Shown here one piece after another: positions 10,379 through 63,813 of a stretch of 64,000 bases of DNA. Origin of the DNA: Adiantum capillus-veneris (lineage: Eukaryota > Streptophyta > Polypodiopsida > Polypodiales > Pteridaceae); assembly GCA_014529385.2 (NCBI GenBank), contig CM043942.1:3016501-3080500 (forward strand). Reading direction: 5' to 3'. The notes under the pieces were generated by a model. The model was not told the origin of the DNA and ran no database searches. It saw nothing but the letters and a program-made list of their open reading frames with translations. Positions within the stretch are counted from its first letter, which is position 1, and the number at the start of each line of letters is the position of its first letter. The position numbers and the translations under genes were made by a program.

Positions 10379-10955
10379 ATTGAGCCAAGAAGGATGTTGT
10401 ACTCAACAGTGATTTCTTCTTCAACGAGTTTCTTCCTTCAGCAGGGGCTTCCGCTCTTATGTCTTCCACGACGGACCAGATTTTCCGATACTTGGAGAAC
10501 CAGATTATGATTTACCTCTTGAGGTTGATGAACCCTCTTTTCCTATTCCTCTCCCTTAGGCTACGGAGGAGGATGCACACGTTGCAGATGATGCAGATGA
10601 CAGTGGTCTCACCATAGTGCAAAGATAGAGCCAGATGTATGAGTAGCTCCTCCCTGGGCAGCAAGTCAGACAAGTTACCTAGTGGTGATGGGAGACCTTG
10701 CAAGATGTAGCGACTTCAGATTTTCTACCAGATTGGCATGATGCTAGTACAACATGACGCTCTCAGTGACTTTGGTTTGCTGAGGTAGATGGGGCTTTAT
10801 TACAGGTGAAGTATGCTTTGATGTCGATAGTGATCAAGGAGAGAGATCGTCTGACAGTTGAGGAGGCGCTTTCACAACCAAAGTGGAAGTTGGCCATGCA
10901 AACTTGATTCCAGCAAGAAGAATAACCCTTGAACGCTGGTTCCGTGGCCTGCCAA
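10379..10955 (+). other. Decayed linker between copia integrase and reverse transcriptase
   Basis: In copia elements this zone is a poorly conserved linker. Traces such as PDYDLPLEVDEPSFP-like acidic sequence are visible near 10500-10560 with stops. No independent gene is supported. Confidence 0.5.
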
Positions 10956-11577
10956 GGAGAATGTGATTGGTGTCAAATGGGTCTACAGGACCAAGTACAA
11001 ATCTGATGGTTCTTTGGACAGGCACAAGGCATGACTCGTTGCTAGGGGTTTCTCTTAGAGAGAGGGTGTGGACTATGACGAGACCTTTGCATCGACTGCG
11101 AGGATGTCAACCATTCGTGCAGCTTTTGCCCTTGCTACCTTTTTTGGATGGCTGGTTTTTCAGACCGATGTAGTTTTGGCTTTTCTTCACTACGACTTAG
11201 AGGAGGAGGTGTATGTAGAGCAACCTCCAGGGTTAGAGGATCCAGATTTCGGAGGCATGGTTTGTAGGTTGCTGAAGGCTCTCTATGGCCTGAAGCAAGC
11301 CCCCTGAGCGTGGTACCATATCATCTATGTGAACGATCTTGTGATCATAGGTAGCCATGTTGAGCACATCAGTAGTTTTATGGAGACCTTGGCTAAGGAG
11401 TTTGTGATGACAGATCTTGGCTTGTTTCATTACTTTCTTGGATTGGAGATATGGCAGACTGAGGGGGGCATCTTTCTCTCTCAAGAGCACTATGCCGAAG
11501 ATTTGTTGGAAGCATTTGGTATGACTGAGTGCAAACCTATCTCAATCCTTATGGATCCCAATCAGAAATTGTCATAG
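10956..11577 (+). pseudogene. Copia reverse transcriptase, with internal deletion
   Basis: Shows VIGVKWVYRTKYKSDGS, LVARGF, REGVDYDETFA, STIRAAFALA, FQTDVVLAFLHYDLEEEVYVEQPPG and LLKALYGLKQAP, the hallmark start of copia RT. The frame then jumps directly to IIYVNDLVIIGSHVEHI (the YVDD motif region; here YVND, so one catalytic Asp is lost). About 40 residues between are deleted. Stops at 11032, 11056, 11305 and 11575 lie where relatives have Arg or Gln. Confidence 0.9.
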
Positions 11578-12265
11578 TATGACCCCTCAGATGTAGCAAA
11601 TGGTACAAAGTATCGTAAACTGGTCGGTTCTCTTATTTGGGCTCTCAACACCCAATGGGACTTCTCAGTTCTTTCATGCAGCGACTTGTCAAGTCACATT
11701 TGGAGTAGGCTCTTCGGACTTTGCGGTATTTAAAGGCGACCAAGTTGTAAGCATTGAGTATGCGTATGGAGGTACTGACTCAACGATCATTCTACAAGGA
11801 TGGAGTGATTCAGATTGGGGTGGAGATCTAGATGGACGACGGGTGACTACAGGTTACACCTTTTCTTTTGGCTCAGGAGCAGTTTCATGGAGCAGCAAGA
11901 AACAGGAGACAATTGCCTTCCATAGAGGCAGAGTATAGGGTTGTTTGCAGTGCTACATGTGAGTCAATGTTGTTATGGAGGCTACTTTCAGAGGTGGGAT
12001 TTCCCAACAAATGACCACGATGTACTCTGACAACAAGAGTTGTATAGCCATTGCGAGGAACTTGGTATTTCATGCCTTTACCAAGCATATAGAGATACAA
12101 TACCATTTTGTTTGTGAGAAGACAAAGGATGGCTCATTTCGATTGGAGTATATTTCGACATTAGATAACCTTGCTGATATCTTCACCAAACCTCTTCCAC
12201 AGGCGACATTATCCTCTCTTGCTAGCTCCCTTGGACTTGTTTCCCGCCCAAGAGCTATGAGGGGG
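11578..12265 (+). pseudogene. Copia RNase H region
   Basis: GWSDSDWGGDLDGRRVTTGYTFSFG, AVSWSSKKQETIA, then after a frameshift at about 11925 the segment TMYSDNKSCIAIARNLVFHAFTKHIEIQYHFV and DNLADIFTKPLP: the typical copia RNase H with catalytic-type Asp residues. It ends with RPRAMRGC, followed at once by a GAGGGGG purine tract (12258-12265) that serves as the polypurine tract before the 3' LTR. Confidence 0.9.
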
Positions 12266-12748
12266 TGTTAGAGTTCAGATTCCTATCCAATGGTGGCTCC
12301 AATATCTCCGAGGAGCAGATTAGGGAATGAGGGTTGTTTTGTGGTTGTGCTCGGTTGTATCCGAGGTAGACGTACCTTTTCTCGGTGATGCACTACAGTG
12401 TTGCCCACCCGGCAGGTTGGCATGAGATGGGACCCCCATTCCTAGGGTTCCCCGGTGTCAGAGTCTTGAGTTTTGTGCACTGCAACTACTAAATATGTGT
12501 CCCAGGTCACTTTTAGTGAGTTACATATTTATTAGCATTTTTAGTTCACATATTTATTAGCATTTTTAGGCCATTTATCAGGTTTCTAACTAGGTAGGGA
12601 AATTCTGGCTTTTGTACTTCTGGCATGTTGTTCAATGCAGTGCTCAATCGTTTGGGCACTCTCTCTCTCTAGCGTTTTCCTCTTGCTAGTGTTTTCGGTG
12701 TCCACAGCCTCTCTCGCTCCCCAAAGTTTTTTTCGCCATGTAGGGAGA

Positions 12749-13821
12749 TACAACATGTTGTTATGGGGAGATGACATCATGGTTTCAGGCGCATGGGTTC
12801 AGCATAGACAAATTGCCCCCCTTCCAGTACTCACTGGATGCACCCTCTCTGACTCTTACACAGTCCGAGATCACCAGGCTCATCCGCCAAGACCTGATTG
12901 AGCTAGACACCAGGAGGACATGGATACAGCGAGCACAGGATCTGGGCACGAAGATGGCTCTCTACAAAGAGCATCTTCTCCAGCTTACGGAGGACGGTTT
13001 TGTGACGAGGCCCAGTGGACACACACTCGTCTCATGGGATACGGTGTGCTATTGGCCAGATACGCACATCTTCACACCAGCTGTGGATCGAGATTGGGAG
13101 ATACAACGGAGTAACAGCAGAGGCCAGAACATGCCCCCTGTGTGACATGGAGCCTGAGGCAGAGTTGCACTACACATGCCACTTCCCCATCTACTAAGAG
13201 ATACGAGGCCGCTTCCACTGCTTGTTTAGAGAGGGCTTTGAATCACTTTCCAAAGTCTTCTTGTATGAGGATCAGAGATGCTTGGGTTTGTTTCTGCTCG
13301 AGCTGCGCAGACACAGAGAGAGCTTGATGAGAGGAGAGGCCAGCCAGTCTTAGAGACACATCACAAACTTCTTTAGAGCAGACACTGGACACCCGGAGGA
13401 GCTACTACCACAGCAGAGCTTGTCGCCTCACACCAGAGGCACACTGATCGACCGAGCGACTAAGCTGGGGAAATCTAGATGCCCATGATTGCAGAGGACG
13501 ACACAGCATCAACGGAGGCCACATCAGAGGATTCGGATCACTTTGGCCCGACATGCACGACGCCTGGTCAGACTGCGGACCATGGAGGAGATTGATGAGA
13601 TCCGCTAGCAACCGATGCTGGATCTCTTGTGACTTGTGATTTAGCTATCCTAGCTAGCTAGTTAGTTCACACCTACCAGTTTAGGATTCCATAGTATTTT
13701 TATTTTGTCATTTTGTCATTTTGTTACGCGGACTTTGTATCAGATCCATCACATTGTAACGCTCTGGTCTCATAGGTCACTTTGGTCTTTTGAAGACGTT
13801 AATATAACATTTCATTTCATT

Positions 13822-13825
<4 letters not shown>
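12749..13825 (+). mobile_element. 5'-truncated LINE-G copy (C-terminal ORF2 and tail)
   Basis: Degenerate ORF2 end: TSWFQAHGFSIDKLPPFQYSLD, RTWIQRAQDLGTKMALYKEHL, LTEDGFVTRP, and the CCHC-like CPLCDMEPEAELHYTCHFP. All align with the full-length copy at 49228-50200. The 3' UTR ends CTTTTGAAGACGTTAATAT, then a tail AACATTTCATTTCATTTCAT, and passes directly into (CT)n. Truncation at 12749 is sharp. Stops and frameshifts are frequent, so it is old and dead. Confidence 0.88.

Positions 13826-13865
<40 letters not shown>
13826..13865 (+). repeat. (CT)n microsatellite at the LINE-G 3' end
   Basis: About 20 CT units directly after the LINE tail. The 5' LTR of the same copia element has a (CT)n run at a comparable place, so the LINE may have landed in a pre-existing tract. 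Confidence 0.9.
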
Positions 13866-13868
<3 letters not shown>

Positions 13869-14124
13869 GCGTTTTCTCCTAAGATCCCTCTTCCTCTCTC
13901 TAGCGCTCCCTCTCCCCGCCATGTAGACACCCTACACGTGCGGTGTTTGCTTGCAGGTGGTTGCCGTGCCCGTACAATGGCGGTTTGTGCTAGGAGCTTG
14001 TGTACAAGGAGATCTATCTTGATAGATCCGAGATCCGTTTGCTGCCCGGCCCCGAGAGGAGGTTTACTCGCGGTTGCAAAGGAGATCATCACCCGATTCA
14101 CCCTTTTCCTCTGCACCTTTGACA

Positions 14125-15152
14125 AATTGAGCCGTGCATTGAGGTATAGCATCTGCTTATATTTTATTTACACAATCTAAAGCAAATATCACATCCGTAA
14201 GGATGTGGTGGCCCTTGAGAGGGTTGGTTGGGACTTCAATGAAGAGGCCTACCAGTGTAGGTGAAATCCCGTTCAGATGGGTGCAATAAAAAAGGTTCTA
14301 TGTGTCAGAATCCCTCGACAACACTTTGGGCTGATGCATAAAAGGAAGCACTTTGAAACAAGTTACTGCGATGAATTCTCCTGTACAAGCCCCAGGAAGC
14401 ATGTTGTATGTTGTAGGATCTCTAAGGAGTCCTTTGCCTTCTTGCTCTAGTACCAGGAAGGTATGAGATGAGGAGAGCAGATGTAGGAGACAAACATTTG
14501 AGAGAGAGATAGAGACAAAGAGAGAATAACTGAAGAGCATTAACTGAATAACTCAAGAGGATGCTCATACAAATGGATGAATGATAATGGGAGAGCAGGG
14601 GTACTAGTAAAGGTGACCTAGAGGTGTGCAAAATGGGAGCGCCCTGACTTAGGACCTGATTTGCAAGAGAGTGCACCTAGCTAAGAAATGTGCCACCTCA
14701 TCTAAAAATAGGGCGACTGGACCAAAAAAGGGTCAACTGACTATTAAAAGATTTAGGACAATAGTAACGGACCAGAATGGACTAGATTGCATATGCAAAG
14801 CCAATCTGGCGTTACAAACATGACATGCAATTTAGAATGTCACATCTAGTGAGATGATGTCTCCAACACTCACCTTGACTTGCTATCTAGTGCAAAAGCT
14901 CAACTAACTGTGCAATGTTGTCATTCAAGTTCAGTTTCAGTACAGAATAATCGGAAGGCAAATTGTAATGTAATTTGTGCAATTTTTTAAGTTGTAATTG
15001 TCATCTTTGTGTGCAATTGACATGTGGGATTTTTGCAACAGACAGTGGTGCTCTTGCGATGGATGTTGCTGAGGTATGCTGCATTTTGCTGACAGTTATT
15101 TGGTTTCATGGTTTCCTCACAAATTTATGGCATTATGTACCTTTATTGCTAG
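14125..15152. other. Unannotated intronic or upstream sequence
   Basis: No domain is recognised. Short ORFs on both strands are low complexity or stop-rich. A possible tiny exon exists at 15042-15073 (AG before, GTATGC after) but its peptide gives no convincing match. Probably an intron of the TELO2-like gene, since the first recognisable segment begins inside the protein. Confidence 0.4.
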
Positions 15153-57483
<42,331 letters not shown>

Positions 57484-58138
57484 GTAAGTCAGACTAAATA
57501 TCTCAATGTGTGCATGATAAACATTTAAGAAGCTTAGGAATGCCAGTTGCTCTGCTACCATCCAACTTACTTTTGTGCGTGCTGAAATTCTGTGAAATGA
57601 TGTTTATGATCTGGCTTTTGGTGTTTTTTTTGGGCAATTTATTTTCTTGATAGAACCATCGTTAGGTACAGCTAATTTTCTTGTAACAAGTAACAGAAAG
57701 ACTTGCCAGCAAGGATTTGAGCCAATAGATAAGAGAGAGGACAATGGGCTTGTCAAGTAAGGTTTCAGGTTTTAGCTTATAGAATGGTGTGGCAGAGATT
57801 AACTTAGTGGTTTTTCTCTATAAAATAGCTGTCATCTGAAAAGTTGTGTGGAAGAAGGTTTAAGAGTCATCAACAAATAATTTGTAAGAAAAATGGATGG
57901 AGCTATTTAAACATTCTGAGTTTCTATATAGATGAAGTCTTACAGCAACCTATTGTAGCAAGGCTGCAATGTCACTTGCATAGGACAGGAAGTTACAATT
58001 ACAGTTGTTCTTGGGTTCACACTGGATGGACTCGTCTGGGCAGTGACATGTGGCAGAGACACGGGTGGTACTAGGTAGTCTAGTGAACACCATGGCCAGT
58101 TCACCACCACCACAGCGCGGAGATAGACGTAGCTGGAC
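57484..58138 (+). other. TELO2 intron, unique sequence
   Basis: AT-rich after the donor. No exon or element recognised before the LTR at 58139. Confidence 0.55.
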
Positions 58139-58511
58139 TGTCGGGGATATTTTGCTAGCTGTTGGTGGCTCTTTATGATTGTGTATATGTGTAGTCTTGA
58201 GATCTATCTACGTTCTATGGTCTAGCATCTTGAGTCTTGTGTTTTGTGTCTAGCACCGCACCTGCACTCTCGCTGCACATTGGAGCCTCGACACCCCCAT
58301 TGTACTTGTGAGTCCTAGGCTTGGAGGTGAGTCTGCTGCCAGCCAAAGTCTGTACTCGTTCCCTGAGTTAGTCGAGTTCCATTGAGTTCCGAGTTTGTTG
58401 TTGTGTTAGTTCCATTGTTCTACCGTGTTTTCTTCTGTTGGAGTGAGGTTTCATGCATATGGCACTAAGGAGCACCCACAATAGAGAGCACGACACACTT
58501 TTCCTGCTACA
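58139..58511 (+). repeat. 5' LTR of LTR element E
   Basis: Starts TGTCGGGGATATTTTGC and ends CCTGCTACA. The following TTTTGGCACGCCCAGCAGGAC resembles the leader found just behind the 5' LTR of many plant gypsy-type elements. The 3' LTR must lie beyond the window. Confidence 0.65.
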
Positions 58512-59050
58512 GGTGCTCTCATTTTTGGCACGCCCAGCAGGACCTCAACTGAAGTCTCACTCCACTGAGCATTCATGGTCGAGGAGCTAGCTGGTGCAAC
58601 CCCTCGCCTGGTCTAGTCTGCCGGTCTAGTCAAGCTTGCTCTAGTCCACCTTCGCTCTCAACCAGCTTGGTCTAGTCCACCTTCACTCTTGTCTAGCTTG
58701 GTCTAGTCCATCTTCGCCTCGTCTAGCTTGATCTAGCTGGTCTAGTCTCTCACCCTTGTCTAGGTGGAGTGGTCTAGCCTAGTCTAGCCTGGTCAAGTGG
58801 GTCTAGACTATCCAGTAACAAGGATCTTTGTGCCCAGAGCTTGGGTGGGTCTGATGCTACTGCATGACACATACAAGGCAGTCTAAAGATCAAGCAAGCT
58901 CCCTAAGGAGTCATTTGCAATACTACCACAGGAAATGTCGGCCTTTCGTGTAGAGTAGAAGTCCCCCCCCCCCCCCCCCCCCAGGAAACTCCCTCAACCC
59001 TCAACCAGCTCCTCACCACCTTGGTCACCTTCCCCAATACACTTTCCACC
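58512..59050 (+). repeat. Element E leader with GGTCTAGTCC tandem repeats and poly-C
   Basis: Between 58605 and 58810 the motif GTCTAG recurs more than ten times, with a roughly 30-bp unit CTTGGTCTAGTCCACCTTC-like. A poly-C run is at 58963-58982. No coding signal. Confidence 0.7.
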
Positions 59051-59765
59051 AACAGTGTTACAGCAAGCTCCTGAGCAACAGGCTCCTAAGCAAGCAGCAA
59101 TGGAGGAGCTGACAAGCATTCTGGTTGAGGTGAACATAAAGTTTCCAAATTTCAAAGGACTCTCCACAGAGGATGCAGACGATCATGCTAGGACATTGGC
59201 GTCCCTCTACAGGGGTCGTGACCTAAACAGAGAATACGCCTGCCTACCTAAGACTCTTCGTGTCAACCTTGGATGGCTTAGCAGATGAATGGTACTGTCA
59301 GTTTGTTGAGAACCACTTTACAACTTGGGACACTTTTAAGGCAACAATTATGTGAAGCTTTCAGGCCAGGTGATTCTCAAGAGAAAGTCTTGGATGAGTT
59401 GGCAAATTTGGTGCTCCAACCTGATGAGACATTTGCAAAATTCATTACAAGAACAAAGTCTCTGGTGGCCAAGCTTCCCCAACAACCAAGAGAATTCATG
59501 GTCAAAAGGTGGGTGGAGAAAGCTCTCTCAATAGAAGTGCGGATACTCTTCGACCTGAAGCATCTGTAGAGGAGTTTGTCACAGCCGCTACCAGAATTGA
59601 GGGGGCAAGACAGTTATTCAAGGACTCCCCCCAGGTAGAGTCCGCCTCAGTCCTCATGGAAAGCGTCTCTGACCCCTTGATTTCTTTATGCAGGGAACTT
59701 GAAGCACTGAAATTACAATGAGCTCTCCAAGAGGAGAGGTCCTTTTCTCTTAGACATGTCCCCAC
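59051..59765 (+). pseudogene. Element E gag
   Basis: Gag core: VNIKFPNFKGLSTEDADDHARTL, then after frameshifts near 59220 and 59290 WYCQF-type and CEAFRPGDSQEKVLDELANLVLQPDETFAKFITRTKSL and RWVEKALSIEVR (retrotrans_gag). Continues to AATRIEGARQLFK...LCRELEALKLQ. At least three frameshifts. Distinct from the gags of gypsy 1 and 2. Confidence 0.8.
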
Positions 59766-60715
59766 ATCAATAAGCTTTGGATCAAATCAAGAGAGAGCTA
59801 GAAGACCTTCGGGCTCAGCGGGAGTCTGGGGATGTGGTCTGGTGTAGCTCATGTCGCTCTCTAGGGCATCCTCCACACGAATGCCCTCTTTGACCTTATT
59901 GCCACCTATGTGAAAAATCTGGACATGAATACAAGGATTGCTACTACCTAAAGGGATTGCAGAAACTACAATAAAGTCTTGCTCTTACTCTTCAACAAGG
60001 GTTGGCACCTGCATCCATCATGGTTTCCCCCTATGGCCATCAAAACTACATGGCACCTTTGCTGATTGCACCTTCTATGCAAGGTATGCAAAGCACTTTT
60101 CCATCCCAGAGCTATTATCATGCTACTGCTCCCTAAGCCCCTCAGAGCTTCTACACCTCAGCCTGCACCTCCATATAGTAGGATCAGAGACCACCTTGTT
60201 CCTTGAATCACCCATCCAATTGGTCCGTTTTGTGCTACAGATGTGGGGAATATGGGCATTACCAAAGCCAGAAGGGTCTCCTCCTTGCCATCAATGTCCT
60301 GAGGCTAAGGATCACTATTGTAAGGATTGTCCCAAACAACACGCACCCACATCTTGGAGTCCAAGTCAAAGCCATTGAATTGACATTTCCCAAAAACAAT
60401 CTGATAACAGTTAGCACCATCCCTCAACCGTCACCTTCTACTCATGTGGTGACCCCTCAGGATCAGTTCCAACAGATAGAGGAGCCCACTAGTGTCCTCA
60501 CTCTGGCTCAGAGGGCAGCCCTCGGTCTTAGCCTTAGAGGAAGTTCCACTCTTCCACCCACTATCTCACGAGGGAATACCCCTCTTCCAGCAGTCGACAA
60601 ACCATCCCCTAGTGCCAAGAGACGATCTTCATCTCTGCTCTCCAATATAGATGGGGCTTTCTTAGAAGCAGTTGTGCTGACCTACAACAGATCAAGGTAC
60701 CAGAGAAGGCACTAG
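59766..60715 (+). pseudogene. Element E zinc-knuckle region and linker
   Basis: Three knuckle-like motifs: CSSCRSLGHPPHEC (about 59845-59890), CHLCEKSGHEYKDC (about 59902-59943), and after a gap CYRCGEYGHYQSQ plus CHQCPEAKDHYCKDC (about 60237-60340). Three or four knuckles in one Gag is more than the usual one or two. A Pro/Thr/Ser-rich linker follows to 60715. Frames change several times. Confidence 0.7.
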
Positions 60716-60859
60716 TACAAAAAGAAAAGCCTACAACAGGAAATATCTTGAAGAACACCTTCCAACAAGTATCGCTCTATGACATGCTTTGGCTAGATGC
60801 GGCTTTTCGAAGTGACACCCTTGCCGTTATTCAGTTTACCCCGGAGTAGGTCCTAGTGG

Positions 60860-61300
60860 CGAGTACCTCCCAGTGCAACCATCAGAGTCCTATATGATAT
60901 CCTACTCGGCGGCTCCCCTCACTAATTATAGAGGCCCTCGTCTCACTGTATCCGTCTTGGGGTGGCAATCCTTAGGCGTGATAGTGGATGGTAGATCTGG
61001 CATCAACCTGATTCTTGAGTTCACTATGCTGGCATTGGGTCTCCAGCTTACTAGGCCCATCCCTTTCATAGTGACTTTGGTGGCTAACTAGAGGACTGTC
61101 TACCCCTTGGGCGTAGTAGACAAGTGCCTCTGTAGGTACAAGACTTCACCTTCAGCTTGGATTTTGTTGTGGTTCGCCTTCCCGAGGTCGAGGGTGGCTT
61201 TCCCTTGCTCATGGGTAGACCATGGCTGCGGCACACCAAAGCATGCCATGTGGATCCATACTCATGGCTCCCCAATGACACCTATCTGCCTTGAAGGGCC
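60860..61300 (+). pseudogene. Element E retropepsin-like protease
   Basis: Reads LTVSVLGWQSLGVIVDGRSGINLILEFTMLALGLQL, then PIPFIVTLVA and PLGVV. The position of DGRSGINLI fits a retropepsin active site (usual D-S/T/G-G-S/A), with one residue replaced. Downstream frames give FPLLMGRPWL-like sequence (about 61200-61225), the usual end of such proteases. Confidence 0.65.
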
Positions 61301-61532
61301 CATGGATCCAGTGGTGCATCCTAATCCTTTGTCAGTGGAGTTGAACCCCGAACTAGAACACCCTACCTCTGTGACGGATCAGAGGAAGACTTGCTTGAGT
61401 GGTTGGAAGCTACGAAGTCTATGCCTTGTTATGTGGTTTCTATTCAATCTTTGCCCGAGGATACCACATCTGCCCTTGTCGTTACAGAAGTTGGCTCTAG
61501 TGTGCTGCCTAGCCCAAAAGCAAGGGTCAAGG
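61301..61532 (+). pseudogene. Element E, downstream frame before the solo LTR
   Basis: Frames around 61375-61530 read EWLEATKSMPCYVVSIQSLPEDT. No family recognised. The frame is interrupted by the solo LTR at 61533 and appears to go on at 62861. Confidence 0.45.
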
Positions 61533-62860
61533 TGAAACTGGCCCGTAGGGCGGTAGACTTTGGCTCTCACCCGAAACTTTACTTTAGACTTTAGGACACA
61601 GAGAAACTTTGCAAATAAAAACTTGTAATGGGAATTGACACTTCAAACACACACGGCTTGGAAGCTAGAGCGCTACCAGGCAAATGCTGAGACCTGTTGG
61701 CCCCAAAGACTGGCGCCCCTTTCGGTATTTCTTTATTGTTATTGTTCACCTATCTCTCACCAAGCTGTCCAAACCTGTCCATGGCTGTAATTGCGAGTTT
61801 TTGACCCAATTTCGCCAGCATAACGGCGCAAAACCCTGTGTAGGTCAAAAGTACACATCAAGGACACTTTCCCTTGTGGTTAGGAAGATGCTTTTTAGTG
61901 AGCTGCAGGTCAATTTCAGCGTGCTGTAATTCCCTGTTTTAACACTGTCAGGTGCCCAAAGCCCTGTTTAAGCATCCCGAGGCTTTCCCGAGGCTCCCTT
62001 GACGTTGTTCTGTAGTTTAAGTGCGAAACCCTAAACCTGCATAAAAACACAGCAGGCTGTAATTTTCTGTTTTGGATCGTTTTGGGCGGAGCGAATATGT
62101 CTACGCATGTCTCTGGTGCTCCCGCACACATGGGACAAGTTTTCACGTGAGAAAACTCTCCGTTTTCTCAATCCTTTGTGATGGAACTGTGCATACTTGT
62201 GGGGGACTAGCAATTAGCTAATCCGGTTCCTGTACAGAAGGCTCTTGCCTTGGCAAACACGCATAAAACCCCAGAACTGTACATGGTCATCTGAGGAGCC
62301 CAACTAGTGGGGCATTACCATATGTGCCAAAGGGAGAGAGAGATACGCAAGAGCAAATAGTCGCGCGACATAGAGCAAGGGAGAAGGCAAGCTTTCCATG
62401 AAAGCTGTGATTACCTACACCCACTACTCACACACACCCATTGTAGTCACACTGAAGTGCAAAATCAGCCCCTCTCAAAAAATGGGCCAGACTTGGCAAG
62501 TGCATCTGTAACCGCCATGTGTCCCTTATGCCTCTTTTGAGTTAATTTCCTAGTACCCACCAACTTATAAGTGTAGCGAGGGGGCCGAAATGACTTTGAG
62601 CTGAGCCTAGACACCCTTTTACTGCTCGGATTCCAATGCCGACTGGCTCGACCATCTCGTGGCGACTTGGCCTTCCCAACTACCGTGAAACTATCGGCCG
62701 TTGGCCATTTCACACTTGCCACGCAATGTCCGGCCATTTGTGACTTCAAAAAGAGGGTCCCAAAAACTAAATAAAAATCATCGAAAATAGACCAACAACT
62801 AAGGTTAGTAGTTGCCATGTCCTCGTGACAATAATTAGCAATTGACACGTCCTCGTGACA
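61533..62860 (-). repeat. Solo LTR of the gypsy 2 family
   Basis: In the minus sense starts TGTCACGAGGACGTGTCAATT at 62860 and ends CCAGTTTCA at 61533. It matches the gypsy 2 LTRs, including the paired TGTCACGAGGACG at its start and the AAGAAATACCGAAAGGGGC block. Flanks CAAGG (61528-61532) and CAAAG (62861-62865) agree in 4 of 5 bases. No internal sequence remains, so it arose by LTR-LTR recombination. Confidence 0.9.
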
Positions 62861-63560
62861 CAAAGTCATGGCAGTTGATGACTCAGATGCTCCTACTGTG
62901 GAGGCCTATGTGCTTGGTGAGCCTATCAAGGACCATAGAAGGGGAAAGAAATATCCTTTATAGGAGTTCACCCAATCCTCAATCTCCACCTCCACCTCCT
63001 TTGTGTCGGACTCTCCCACCAAGCCAAAGCTCTCCTCTGTGTCTGATGAACTACCCTTCGACAAGCTTCCACAAGGATGGTTACAAGAATATGCTGATTT
63101 CAATATTGATCAAACACCAGCTCATCATGTCTCTATGCTCCAAGAAGCGACCTCTCCACCTACAAAGAAATCTTCAATAGTCAACTTGGGCAACTCTAAC
63201 AAGCCCCATCCCGTTCTTTCGGTTGCATGGATGCGGGATCATCCAGTGCTACTAGACCAGGTTCCTACCGCTTCCTAGCATATGTTGAGCAAATAATCAT
63301 ATTTGTTGTGGCCTATGTTCCAGAAGAGAAGATTCGCATCTTTCGAATTGATAAGAAGAGTCGAGCATTGTTGATTTTGCAAAACATTGGCTTGTAAAAC
63401 TTCTGGCATGACCAGTGATTGTACGGCTCGCAGATCCTACTGTGTGGAATCTTCATAGGAGATTGCTTGCAAGGGCCACAAAGGGCATGTTTCTTTCAAA
63501 TCTTGAACAGATTGTTCTATGATCTCACTACATAACGAGGCTAGACTTGACATTTCTAGC
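62861..63560 (+). pseudogene. Element E, unrecognised C-terminal coding region
   Basis: After the solo LTR one frame reads MAVDDSDAPTVEAYVLGEPI, then VSDSPTKPKLSSVSDELPFDKLPQGWLQEY, MLQEATSPPTKKSSIVNLGN, PHPVLSVAWMRDHPVLLDQV, and after stops YVEQIIIFVVAYVPEEKIRIFRIDKKSRALLILQNIGL. It is not reverse transcriptase, RNase H or integrase as I know them. Possibly an extra ORF or an unusual spacer domain of this element. Confidence 0.45.
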
Positions 63561-63672
63561 ACTGTGGCCTTACCACATGAGGATTTTGCTCAGTGTCCCC
63601 ATTTGGCCCTCCCCTAGTCCCTACCCACCCCCTACTCGCCCCTACCCTCTCTCCCCTTGCCTCTACCCACCC

Positions 63673-63731
<59 letters not shown>

Positions 63732-63754
63732 CCCCCCTCGCCCCTACCCTCTCC

Positions 63755-63813
<59 letters not shown>

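Larger units (their letters stand above)
5957..14124 (+). mobile_element. Degenerate Ty1/copia retrotransposon (host of hAT-2 and a LINE)
   Basis: Components: a 5' LTR ending at 6395, a tRNA-iMet primer site, a short leader, a complete hAT insertion (6590-9837), integrase end, reverse transcriptase and RNase H in copia order (9946-12265), a purine-rich tract, and a 3' LTR ending at 14124 that holds a truncated LINE. The last 100 bp of both LTRs match closely (gaggaggttt...ctcgcggttgcaaa...cacccgattcaccctt); their upstream halves are diverged. No 5-bp target duplication is found, so the outer ends are less certain. Gag and most of integrase are missing, and all coding segments carry stops or frameshifts. 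Confidence 0.8.
12266..14124 (+). repeat. Copia 3' LTR containing a LINE insertion
   Basis: Begins TGTTAGAGTT right after the polypurine tract and ends GCACCTTTGACA like the 5' LTR. The 5' portion (12266-12748) is diverged from the 5' LTR. A truncated LINE-G lies at 12749-13825. The end portion 13866-14124 matches the last part of the 5' LTR. Confidence 0.75.

Noticed and set aside
57844-58074. Open 76-codon frame as a further TELO2 exon
   Set aside because: No similarity to the expected next TELO2 segment and no matching phase.
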